Positions 36,462 through 45,419 of a DNA stretch of 64,000 nucleotides are shown here, piece after piece. Both the position numbers and the translations under genes were made by a program. The notes beneath the pieces are model-generated. The model was not told the DNA's origin and made no database searches. It was given only the letters and a program-made list of their open reading frames with translations. The DNA is from an uncultured Muribaculaceae bacterium (GTDB lineage Bacteria > Bacteroidota > Bacteroidia > Bacteroidales > Muribaculaceae): the NCBI GenBank assembly GCA_910585275.1, contig CAJUCW010000019.1, positions 5,788-69,787 of the forward strand. The letters are read 5' to 3'. Numbering within the stretch: position 1 is the first letter of the stretch; each line of letters opens with the position of its first letter.

Positions 36462-37349
36462 CTAATACACCGTTATTGCAGGATGTTGGATTGATAGAAA
36501 ACATCCCGACCCGATGTAGCGTTTTTTTCGGAAGTATTCTATCCAGGAGGTGAAGTCGGCGCTTTTGCGAAGAAGCCGGTAAATGCAGTAGGAGAGCGAG
36601 CCATAATATTGTCCGGCTACCTTATGCTCGAAGTTACGTTCGTTTTCTCCGCATGCGCTTACAACGGCCATGGTGCAACCGGAGCCATATCTTTCCGGCT
36701 GTTTCAGACTTTTGAGGTAGGTTTTATCTGTCGGAGTAAAATAATCCGCGCTTCCACGCATATATTCCGGCAGGTCGTCAACGTCGAAACCCTCCGGGAA
36801 GTCGTTGTCGCCTTTCTCCAATCCTCGGCTGTAGCATGCATCGAACACTATAAACAGCTCGCCGTTTTCCCCGATTTTCTTTCTGATATCGTGAAAAAAG
36901 GGGGCCAGTTCGTCATCTATCAGATGGTTTTCTCCGCCGTATCTTTTAGAACCTGTTGCATAACCCTCCGAACGGAAAGCATCATAGGGCACTATGGCTT
37001 CGTCGTATGCACGCTGCTCGTCGCCGTTGCAGTCTATCACGGGTTGCCCGTGACCGGAAAAATGGAAATACACCTTGTCGCCGGTTTTGCAATCGGCGAC
37101 AAGGCGTTTCAAAGCTTTCGTAATATTTTTCTTCGTTGCTTCCCTGTTTGTAAGGGTGTTCACGACAAAACCATGTTTCTTAAACATGGAAGTTAGGAGC
37201 GAGACATCGTTGTCACCATGAATCTTTCGCCAACCGGTTTCATCGGTATCGTATTCACCGATTCCGATAAGCAAGGCACGGTTTTCTCCCATCATCGTTA
37301 GGATGCAGGAGAAAACCGCGAAAATTAGCATTATAGATTTCCGTATCAC
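36462..37349 (-). CDS. Secreted caspase-family (C14) peptidase
   Basis: 295 residues from GTG 37349, which gives a positively charged signal peptide (MIRKSIMLIFAVFSCILTMMG); an ATG lies six codons further in. The p20-like core is complete: ALLIGIGEYDTDETGW, FHFSGHGQP with catalytic His100, and FIVFDACYSRG with catalytic Cys172. Prokaryotic caspases usually cut after Arg/Lys or Asp. It is the first gene of the unit caspase-CHAT-sigma-anti-sigma-small protein. The promoter about 170 bp upstream carries two sites of the type that also control the NUDIX regulator. Confidence 0.9.
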   Translation of the reverse strand: MIRKSIMLIFAVFSCILTMMGENRALLIGIGEYDTDETGWRKIHGDNDVSLLTSMFKKHGFVVNTLTNREATKKNITKALKRLVADCKTGDKVYFHFSGHGQPVIDCNGDEQRAYDEAIVPYDAFRSEGYATGSKRYGGENHLIDDELAPFFHDIRKKIGENGELFIVFDACYSRGLEKGDNDFPEGFDVDDLPEYMRGSADYFTPTDKTYLKSLKQPERYGSGCTMAVVSACGENERNFEHKVAGQYYGSLSYCIYRLLRKSADFTSWIEYFRKKRYIGSGCFLSIQHPAITVY

Positions 37350-37512
37350 TGGTATCCTTTAAAGTTTAAGGTATAGAGTTTAAAGTTTAAGGTTGAGGGT
37401 CTTTAAGGTCCTTAAGGACTCTAAGGACTTTAAAGCCACAATTCAGCCGAGACCCCAAAACCCATAACTCAAAACCTAAATTTTCATAACATTTTATTTC
37501 GATTAGCAGAAA

Positions 37513-37559
37513 TGCGTAATTCTGACGCAAAGATAGTGTGTAAAAATGACGCATCCAAA
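37513..37559 (-). promoter_or_regulatory. Caspase operon promoter with two NUDIX-regulator-type operators
   Basis: TGCGTAATTCTGACGCA (37513-37529) is identical to the first site of the NUDIX gene promoter. TGTGTAAAAATGACGCA (37537-37553) is the second site, starting 24 bp away exactly as there. The minus-strand promoter is TTTG (37556-37559)-N20-TATCTTTG (37528-37535). Both sites overlap promoter elements, which points to repression. Confidence 0.85.
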
Positions 37560-37608
37560 TTTTTGCTAATATTTTTCAGTTCAAAATATTATTCTACTTA
37601 CCCCACTC

Positions 37609-37695
37609 CTGGTTGTCCTTGGTTGCTCTGGTTGGATCCATGCTCCGATAGACCTGGTTGACCCCAAAATCTGGTTGCCCTTGGTTGCTCTGGTT
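37609..37695. repeat. Two dispersed copies of the same 25-bp repeat core
   Basis: Copies at 37609-37633 and 37671-37695 match the cores of the tandem array at 45048-45373, with one to three differences. Both sit just past the stop of the interrupted TPR-retropepsin gene, mirroring the array past its paralogue. Confidence 0.85.
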
Positions 37696-37741
37696 GGAGC
37701 CTCGTTTCGGTTGATCTGGTTTGGTATCATGCGGTGAGCTT

Positions 37742-39799
37742 TTACCTGGTTGGCTTGTGGGTGATGACGAGTTTCTTGCCCGGATTGTCGATTTCGATTT
37801 TGCCGAGGCGTCCGAGCACCGACTGGCCGAGTAGGAGAGGGGCCTTCTGGTTGCGCACCACCGAAGCCTTCACATTCTTCAGATTCATCCCTCCGAAATC
37901 CACACTCCGGAGATTGACAATAGTCCCCTCGCTAATGTCGCCGTTGGCATCAATAAACCTTCCGGTACCTTTCATATCTTTTTCACTCAGGAAACCGTTT
38001 TTAAGCATGAAGTTGGCTTCCATTTGTGATAGTGAAACGATGCTTGCCCCGGTGTCGAAGATGAACGAAAGCGGAAGCCCGTTGATGGTGCATTTAACGA
38101 TAAGGCAACCTCCATCGATAGTAAAGGGTACTTCTGTTTTCTTATCCATATCATCGGACACCTCTTCCGTATTGCCGGATATGTCATTGCCCGCCTCTTC
38201 CATGGCCTTTAACTCGTATTTCCTTACCAGCGGTTCGAACCCGGGCAATTCGCGTAAAGAGTCGAGGTCGTCGTCATGATGCAGATGATGAAATCTTCGG
38301 AATCCCTTATCCAGACTCTTTTCAAGATATTCCATCGCTTTACCTGTATCTCCGATACGTGTATAAAGACAGGTGGCATCGTAGAAAGAGCCGCTATCGT
38401 CAGGGTCAAACTCAATCACTTTATCCATAAATTGCAACGCCTCCTCTTTTCTGCCAAGCTCAAGCAGGGCATACATTGCGCAGGAATTGTCGTCAGGCAC
38501 CGTGTCGAGTTCCACCACTTTCTCTTACTCTTTTAAGGCCTTTTCTTTTTCACATTTGCGCACATACATGCTTGCAAGTCCAAGATGAGCGTAAGCATAA
38601 TCCGGATCAAGAGTCAAAGCCATCTTATAGTCATTGATGGCGGCATCTGTATTAAACGCAACGTCGTTAAACCATCCCCGTCGATAATAACCGTCATGGC
38701 AGTCGGGCCTCTGTTCTATGTAGCGGTCATATTCGGCAATCGCGCCCGGATAGTCGCCCGACTCTCCGATTATGTCGGCCTTCATCATAATGAGGTCGGC
38801 GTCTTCCTCATCGTGTTGTATCGCTATGTTGATATATCGCAACGCCTCGTCATATCGCCCGAGATTATGGTAAGAGAGGGCAAGATGCCGCGGCAGCACT
38901 TCGTTGGGTTCGATTTCATAACATTTTAAGAACGCATCGGCCGATTCCCGGAACCTCCTTTGGTTGCCTAACACGTTGCCGATGGCATACCAATAAAAGC
39001 TGCTTTCAGGATGCTTCACAGAAAGTCCCTTGAGTTTCGCCACCACGAGGTCGGTCTGTGGTTTCGGGAAATTGAAAAGCAAGTTGTAAGCTTTCTCGTC
39101 CTGGTTGATTTCAAGAGCCCGGCAAACGTCATTGATGGCTTTGACGTAATCCTTCTTCTCAAAATAAGCCTCGCCACGGAAAGCGAAAGCCGAAGAATAT
39201 TCGGGATAGATTTTTGCTGCTCTGTTGAAGAATTCGATAGCCTTGTCGGTATCGCCTCTCCGGAGGGCGTTCCGTCCAAGTCCCATGTATCCCATTTCAG
39301 ATGCCGGGTTAAGTTTGAGAATCCTATTGTAGTCGGCATCGGCCATGTCGAAATTCCCTGATTGGAAATAAAGCTCCGCTCGGCGTTCGAATGCGGCGGG
39401 CGATTTAGGGTCTAATGAAATACTTTTAGAGAAATCAGAGACGGCCCCCACGGTGTCGCCCGTAGCAAGGATTGTCTCACCCTTTACGATATATACCATT
39501 GCCAGATGTTCCTTATCCTTTTTGGGAATGAACCGTTCGGCATTGGCAAGAGCTTCTATGGCAAGGTCGTAATGACCCTTCTCATACTCGATCGATGCAA
39601 TGCCATAATATGCATATCCGTTTTTAGGGTTTTCAGCCACTTCCTTATTGAAAAACTCCAGGGCGCCATCCTTATTACCCTTATCATTCTCCTCGATGGC
39701 GCGGTTGATGTTGTAGGTATCGATCATCGACACCTTCGCCGAAACACCGGTTCCCGTCGCCAAAAGCATCGAAACGAATATAGAAAACAATTTCTTCAT
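37742..39799 (-). pseudogene. TPR-retropepsin gene interrupted by an in-frame stop
   Basis: Two reading frames (39799-38525 and 38518-37742) are the same frame separated by one TAA at 38525-38527. Together they make about 685 residues: signal peptide, around ten TPR-like repeats, then a retropepsin-type aspartyl protease with IFDTGAS (Asp582). The intact paralogue at 45420-47486 has KKDYEM where this copy has LKE-stop-EK, so a Tyr codon appears to have become TAA. The upstream part alone would be a 424-residue secreted TPR protein. The downstream part could restart at GTG 38518 as a 258-residue protease without export signal. Readthrough or sequencing error are alternatives. Confidence 0.8.
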
Positions 39800-39832
39800 A
39801 AAACAGAATTAGTTAGAAATAGTAAAATTCCC

Positions 39833-39863
39833 CACAAAGTTAAATGCCTCCCGCCACAAAAAA
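39833..39863 (-). promoter_or_regulatory. Conserved promoter block of the interrupted TPR-retropepsin gene
   Basis: CACAAAGTTAAATGCCTCCC and the following CGCC-A-CAAAAA match the block at 47514-47543 ahead of the paralogue almost base for base. On the minus strand it contains TAACTTTG as a -7 element, with TTTG 14 bp upstream. The flanking sequence is unrelated, so the block is probably functional. Confidence 0.5.
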
Positions 39864-40005
39864 ATAAATACATCGCTTCCAATGTATGAAACGCCCCTCC
39901 CAATGTACGAAACCTCATGACCAGCGTCAGTCATCAGCCGTCTGTTGGTTAGTCATTAGTTCTGACAAAGGACAACTGATAACTGACAACTGAAAACGTA
40001 CAACC

Positions 40006-43000
40006 TTAAGACTCGATCATCTGATTCTCATTTACTGAAGCAAGAGAGTTCTTCCAAAAACGCTCCACTTTTTTTCCTTCAATTACAGCACAGATATTTT
40101 TTGAATGGAAATAAATCAAATCCTTACATGCCAATTCAAGATAATGTAAAAGCTTAAACATTATGTCGGATTGAGAAGTATCGTTCAGAGAACGAATTTC
40201 AGAGGGAGACTTTATGAATGCTAAAGCATCGTCATACAAATCCTTGTGAATAACCGGTGCCAATATTGAGAAATTTATCTCTTTCTCAATAAACGACTTG
40301 AAATCCTGTTCAATGCTTCGGATAGTTTGAGACAATGTCACAGCTCTTTCCGTTGTGATGTAATCCGGACTCATGTAGAAATCACGAAGCCATCCAAAAG
40401 AAGAGTCAAAATTCTGATGGAGCGAAGCTATTAGGCGTTGACAATAGCTGATATCAAGATATTTATTCTTGATGCTCTCGACACTGTCTGCGCAGGCGAT
40501 GGCATGTGCCATCATGCTCATATCGATACTCTCAATTCTTTTCTCAAGTTTTTTAAGATATTCACCCTGCTCATCAACAGGCACATTCTTTTTATTGTAT
40601 TTTTTTCCGAGATACTTGATTTCTTTGCTCCCATAATTTCCATTCATAAAGTCAATGATAACATTATAGTCGCAAATCGCTTGGTTGAATTCCTTTACCG
40701 TTTCCAATGCAGCATTCCATTCATCGTCTGTCATTGTTTGTCCTGATTTTGGCCAATTGTTGCTCCTGATATGAATTTTCCTGTTGAAGAATGGCGCGAG
40801 ATGTTCCGGGAAAGTCCGTTCATCAAGTTCTATTTCACACATTCTCTTGAATTCTTCATCAGGAATGACCTTGATATCTTTTGATAAGTGATTGAATACA
40901 ATCTCTTTCTCAGCGTTTGTAACTGTCTGTTCTGTCAGTAGTATGTCTGCAGGAAAATTGTCAATCTCTCCACATGTATTCTTAAGATTCCTTATGAATT
41001 CAACTCTTATTTCTGTCTCCGGATGTGTGTCCCACTCGTTTATAATTTCCACTCTTGAATTTTCGCGTTCATTCATTGATGAAGAAACCGTTGTCTCACT
41101 GTTATCGAGCTTAACATTTACCCGTTTCTGAAGAACTGGTATCATCATCTTAAATGCACCCATAATATTCTCGGGAATCATACCATGCTGCTCATGACAA
41201 ATTTTTAAGAGGGAATAAAAATCGTTATACACAATGTCCCCGCTTTGAGTTTTATATAGTGTAGAGATTGCGCTTGCGTTTCCTGCAATCTTAGCCGACA
41301 TCCTGTCGGCATCGTGTTCCATTTCCCTCGACATCTCATTGCTCGCTCTCACGACAGTGCCATAGAGTCTGCAAACGTGCATGCAGATTCTTGAAATTAG
41401 CCAATAAGAAACTCTCCCCATAAATCGTAAAGTGCCATTACTATGCGACAGCCATTTCACATACTGTTTGCTTTCCGATTCATCGAATTCCAAAATCTTG
41501 TATATCATATTTCTAATATAATATACTGCAGTAAGCTGACTTGTCGTTTTCTGTGCAAAATGGCCGAATTCATGTGCAATGACTGCCTTAAGTTCCTGTT
41601 CTGACAGTATGAAGACAAAAGGTAATCCTATCATTAAGGTTTTATCACTGTTGTGATCTCGCATTCCCTTGAAGGGATTGTCATAAGAGACTGCCGCATT
41701 CATCAACATAGAGAAATACACTTTTTTCGGCATATCTACACCACACTCCATCGCTGTTTGACTTATAAGTTTATACAAGTCGGGAGATTCGTTATTGGGA
41801 ATAAGATAGTAACCGCTTGTGTCGGAAGAATTCTTTAATATCTCCTTGCTCTTCATGATAGGCTTCAGTAAAGTCCGGAATAGCGTGATCGCGCCATACC
41901 ATAATCCTGTAATGAACATCACGACAATTATATCCAAAGGCACAGTGTATATCCCTAAAATAAAAGCGAATATAAACCAACCTCCGAAAATCCCGGAAAT
42001 CAGGAAAACCGTACCGTAAAAAAGTGCGACTATCAATGAGAACGAGAGAAAGACATAAGTAGCATATATCGATGCGAATAGTCCGAGTCGTGCCTTAATA
42101 TTTTTCACACAACGCGACAAGAATCTCTCACTATCCTCATCTGTCCGCTTTTTATTGGAATGAAGTTTTATCTTAACCAAAAAGAATAACGAAATCAAAA
42201 CCATTATTCCCATTACGGCAAGAATTGAAGCGCCTACCTTGTCAACCATAAGAAAGCTTACACTCGCCTTAGCCATTTTCAGCGCTTTGGATGGAGAAGC
42301 TTTATCATTGGCTTTATCTGGAATTTCATCTGGTGCTCCATAAGATTGGTTATCGTTGTAATAATCACGATAATACTCGTAAGTTCCTTTGGTTCGCTTT
42401 TTGAATTCATAGTTTTCATAGTTAAGCGAAGGATCAAACGAAATGCTGTCAGCTAATAAAGCGCATATATCTTTCGCCTCTTCAGAATAATCTTTTGGAA
42501 ATCTAATGTACCACATCCAGAATCCTTCCTTTACAGGTATATAGACCACTGCCACGCACATTTCGTTTTCTTTTTTTTCGTCAATGGAAAAGCCGATACT
42601 TGTAGCATGTGTGTCATGAAATGTAATGGGTTTCCATAAAAAGCTAAAGGCAGATTCATCTTTACAGTCTGATAACTTCATTAGCATATTTTTCCAAGCG
42701 TCAGTCTCCATTGATTCCGGATAGTTAATGTGTCCTACATCAAAACTGTCAAGAAAACCAATCAGAGGAAATGAAATCATTTCGTCTGCATCCTGTTCAG
42801 GAACAAGATAGCCGATTCGGTTTGGATTGAAACCGTCATCACCTATTTTATTTGCGAATGCTTCGGCCTCTTCTTCCTCAAGGAAAGAATAACCTGTAGG
42901 GATTTTTACACCGGCCCTTCCGCCGTAAATACGTGTCACCTTCCCCGGTTTGTCAGGGGCAACAGGGTCAGAGTTCTGGGCAGCCATTTGGGAAAAGGGA

Positions 43001-43041
43001 AGTACCGACAATAATAATACAATAATTGTTTTTATCCTCAT
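40006..43041 (-). CDS. Membrane-embedded M48-family zinc metallopeptidase
   Basis: 1011 residues from ATG 43041, where a signal peptide begins (MRIKTIIVLLLSVLPFSQMAAQ); the frame extends to 43098. An N-terminal periplasmic domain of about 220 residues precedes a helix (VGASILAVMGIMVLISLFFLV) and a second hydrophobic hairpin region. The peptidase domain has VIAHEFGHFAQ (His490, Glu491, His494) and the downstream ligand Glu in EMEHDADRMSAK. The remaining 400 residues are soluble and unknown. M48 enzymes such as HtpX degrade damaged membrane proteins. It is directly downstream of a Sel1 gene. Confidence 0.87.
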   Translation of the reverse strand: MRIKTIIVLLLSVLPFSQMAAQNSDPVAPDKPGKVTRIYGGRAGVKIPTGYSFLEEEEAEAFANKIGDDGFNPNRIGYLVPEQDADEMISFPLIGFLDSFDVGHINYPESMETDAWKNMLMKLSDCKDESAFSFLWKPITFHDTHATSIGFSIDEKKENEMCVAVVYIPVKEGFWMWYIRFPKDYSEEAKDICALLADSISFDPSLNYENYEFKKRTKGTYEYYRDYYNDNQSYGAPDEIPDKANDKASPSKALKMAKASVSFLMVDKVGASILAVMGIMVLISLFFLVKIKLHSNKKRTDEDSERFLSRCVKNIKARLGLFASIYATYVFLSFSLIVALFYGTVFLISGIFGGWFIFAFILGIYTVPLDIIVVMFITGLWYGAITLFRTLLKPIMKSKEILKNSSDTSGYYLIPNNESPDLYKLISQTAMECGVDMPKKVYFSMLMNAAVSYDNPFKGMRDHNSDKTLMIGLPFVFILSEQELKAVIAHEFGHFAQKTTSQLTAVYYIRNMIYKILEFDESESKQYVKWLSHSNGTLRFMGRVSYWLISRICMHVCRLYGTVVRASNEMSREMEHDADRMSAKIAGNASAISTLYKTQSGDIVYNDFYSLLKICHEQHGMIPENIMGAFKMMIPVLQKRVNVKLDNSETTVSSSMNERENSRVEIINEWDTHPETEIRVEFIRNLKNTCGEIDNFPADILLTEQTVTNAEKEIVFNHLSKDIKVIPDEEFKRMCEIELDERTFPEHLAPFFNRKIHIRSNNWPKSGQTMTDDEWNAALETVKEFNQAICDYNVIIDFMNGNYGSKEIKYLGKKYNKKNVPVDEQGEYLKKLEKRIESIDMSMMAHAIACADSVESIKNKYLDISYCQRLIASLHQNFDSSFGWLRDFYMSPDYITTERAVTLSQTIRSIEQDFKSFIEKEINFSILAPVIHKDLYDDALAFIKSPSEIRSLNDTSQSDIMFKLLHYLELACKDLIYFHSKNICAVIEGKKVERFWKNSLASVNENQMIES

Positions 43042-43094
43042 GTCTGAAAATGTTAGATATAAGTATTTGGAAAATTTAATTAAAAATAAAGTAT

Positions 43095-44995
43095 TCAATT
43101 TAATGATTTTTGAATGTTGTAATTTTTAATCATATTTATTGCAGGTTGCCATCCTCTTTCTTCCGAGGCATAAAGATATTTCATAGCAGTGTCAATGTCT
43201 TTTTCAACTTCAATACCATTGAAAATCAATATGAAAGATTATACATGGAATCTGGTTTACCATTCTTCGCTGCCAATGTAAACCATTTTACAGCTTCCTC
43301 ATAATCTTGATTTATTCCACGACCTTGAAAATACATGGAGCCGAGATAGAACTGGGCTTCACTGTCCCCGGCCTCTGCTGCTTTTTTTAAGTATTTATAT
43401 GCAAGCTCGTTGTTTTTCACAATTCCTATGCCACTGTCTAACAAGATGGCATAGTTCACCATTGCGCCTGTATGTCCTTGGCTAATTGCCTTTTTATACC
43501 ATTCCACAGCTTTGTTGATATTAACAGGAACACCTTCCCCTTGTTGGAAACAAACTCCCAAGTCTAATTGTGCTTCTGCCAACCCAGACTTGGCAGCAGA
43601 TAAATAGCATCGGAATGCTTGTCTCAAATCCTTTGAACATCCTAATCCATTAGAATAACAATGTCCGAGCCTGTTCATAGCTATTGGAAGTATTTCGGCT
43701 ACCTTGTCAAAACATTCAAAGGCCTTTTTTAAATCCCTTTCGACACATATACCGTTCATAAAGAATTCTCCAAGTTGATATATGGCTTCAGGACATCCTT
43801 TTTCCGCCGACTTTTTAAACCAATAGAAAGCTTGATTGAGACCTTGGACAACGATGATTCCTAACTTATAATGCATCCCGAGATGCCAACACGCTTGTGC
43901 AACGCCCTCCTTTGCGGCTTTCCTTAACCAATAGTATGCTTCACATTGATTCTTTATTGTAGAAGCACCGTCAGAATATAATAAAAACAGATTATAAAAA
44001 GCCTCTCTGCGCTTCTCTGTTTTTGTTGCATGAAGATAGCTATCGCGCGCTTTCTCAAATGATTGTTCGGTGCCAATACCACGGTGATAGCAGGCTCCCA
44101 CGTTGTTCCAAACAATGGTCAAGCCCGCTTCTGCCGCTTTCACATACCAATTAAAGGCTGCTTTTTCATCGCGCACTTCTTCAGGTCCCGTTGTTAAAAG
44201 GGTGGCCAAATTTGTCATCGCATGCACCTCTCCCGCTTCGGCAGCTTTTTCATACCACATAGCAGCCTTATAAGGATTTCTATAGCAAATTCCTCCTAGG
44301 GTATCATAAATTAGGGCAACATTAAACATTGCTTCAACATTACCCAAAGAGGCATATTTTTCAAATAATGAAATCGCTTCATCGAAATTCTCTTCATTAT
44401 AATTTAAGTCAGCGAGGAAAAGATATGCGTCTGCATTTTTTCTCGAAGCGAGCTCCTTTGCAATATTTATTGCTAATTCTTTCTCCTTTAACTCCAACAA
44501 CATATTTAAGGACGGCATATAGCCCTGGGTGGCAGCTCTTCTTAAATAATCGATTGCTAATGACAGATTGATTTGAATTCGTTTGCTTCGAAGTAATTCG
44601 CATGCATAGACGTGCATTGCCGGAATAAATTTCATTTCCGCCGAATATTTAACCCATGCAAGTCCTTTCTGATACATATAGTCATTGACATCATCTTGGA
44701 GTTTCTCGACACCATATTGAAAACATGCCCTGGGGTCGCCGGCTTCAACAGCTAAACGAAGCTGGCGTAATTCGTTGAATCCCTCTTTGATTTTATCACG
44801 GAGTTCATTTTTGCCGGGGGCATAAAATTTGTCAAGAATATGCACGGCATTCTTATTACCTTTTTTTGCTGCCAAGACAAAATATTGGTATGCAAGAGGT
44901 ATATTGGATTCTTTTCCCTCCAATCCGAATAGAAATTGATTACCAATCTCTAAGAGTTCGTTAGATGACTTAAAAAAACGGTCGGATAGATTCAT
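43095..44995 (-). pseudogene. Sel1-repeat protein gene with a late frameshift
   Basis: The open frame 44995-43226 encodes 589 residues of Sel1 repeats (for example AMWYEKAAEAGEVHAMTNLA, GMHYKLGIIVVQGLNQAFYW) with no signal peptide, so it is cytoplasmic. It ends at DSMYNLSY-stop. Directly beyond, another frame continues the same repeat pattern: FNGIEVEKDIDTAMKYLYAS, then RGWQPAINMIKNYNIQKSLN and a stop at 43095-43097. One missing base near 43229 explains this. The existing product lacks about 40 C-terminal residues but keeps nearly all repeats, so it may still work as a protein-binding scaffold. Confidence 0.75.
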
Positions 44996-45419
44996 TTGTA
45001 TAAGATTATGAGTTTATTATTATTCGATTGAACCGGTTGTTAAACTTCTGGTTGCCCTTGGTTGTCCTGGTTTGCGCATAGATTCAATGCATAATTCATA
45101 ATTCATAATTCTCACATTGGCAAAGAATTTTGAAAATCAAAAAATCTGGTTGCCCTTGGTTGCTCCGGTTTGCGCATAGATTCAATGCATAATGCATAAT
45201 TCATAATTCTCACATTGGCAAAGAATTCTGAATTCCAAAAAAACTGGTTGCCCTTGGTTGCTCTGGTTTGCGCATAGATTCAATGCATAATTCATAAATC
45301 ATAAATCATAATTCTCACATTGGCAAAGAATTTTGAAAATCAAAAAAACTGGTTGTCCTTGGTTGTCCTGGTTGGAGCCTCGTTTCGGTTGATCTGGTTT
45401 GGTATCATGCGGTGAGCTT
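44996..45419. other. 424-bp intergenic stretch filled by tandem repeats
   Basis: The stretch lies between the Sel1 gene start and the TPR-retropepsin stop. It is made of three tandem units of 98-105 bp and a fourth partial unit, described separately. I see no open reading frame of interest. The Sel1 gene promoter must lie at its left end (about 45000-45047), where no clear consensus was found. Confidence 0.6.
45048..45373. repeat. Three and a quarter tandem copies of a 98-105-bp repeat
   Basis: Units start at 45048, 45146, 45244 and 45349 (partial). Each opens with a 25-bp core (CTGGTTGCCCTTGGTTG plus 8 bp), then GCGCATAGATTCAATGCATA, short ATAATTCATA runs of variable number, CACATTGGCAAAGAATT and an A-rich end. 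Unit lengths differ by the number of the AATTCATA-type micro-repeats. Confidence 0.9.

Larger units (their letters stand above)
37350..37741. other. 392-bp control region between the retropepsin paralogue and the caspase operon
   Basis: It holds, from right to left on the minus strand, two copies of a 25-bp CTGGTTG-type repeat (37609-37633 and 37671-37695), the NUDIX-type operators and promoter (37513-37559), and a 5' leader of about 170 nt with stretches of TTTAAAGTTTAAGG and short hairpin-forming sequence (CTTAAGGACTCTAAGGAC). No open reading frame above about a dozen codons looks real in the leader. Confidence 0.6.

Noticed and set aside
45048..45373. Tandem repeats considered as a CRISPR array
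   Set aside because: The units are near-identical over their full 98-105 bp, so there are no unique spacers, and no cas genes are present.
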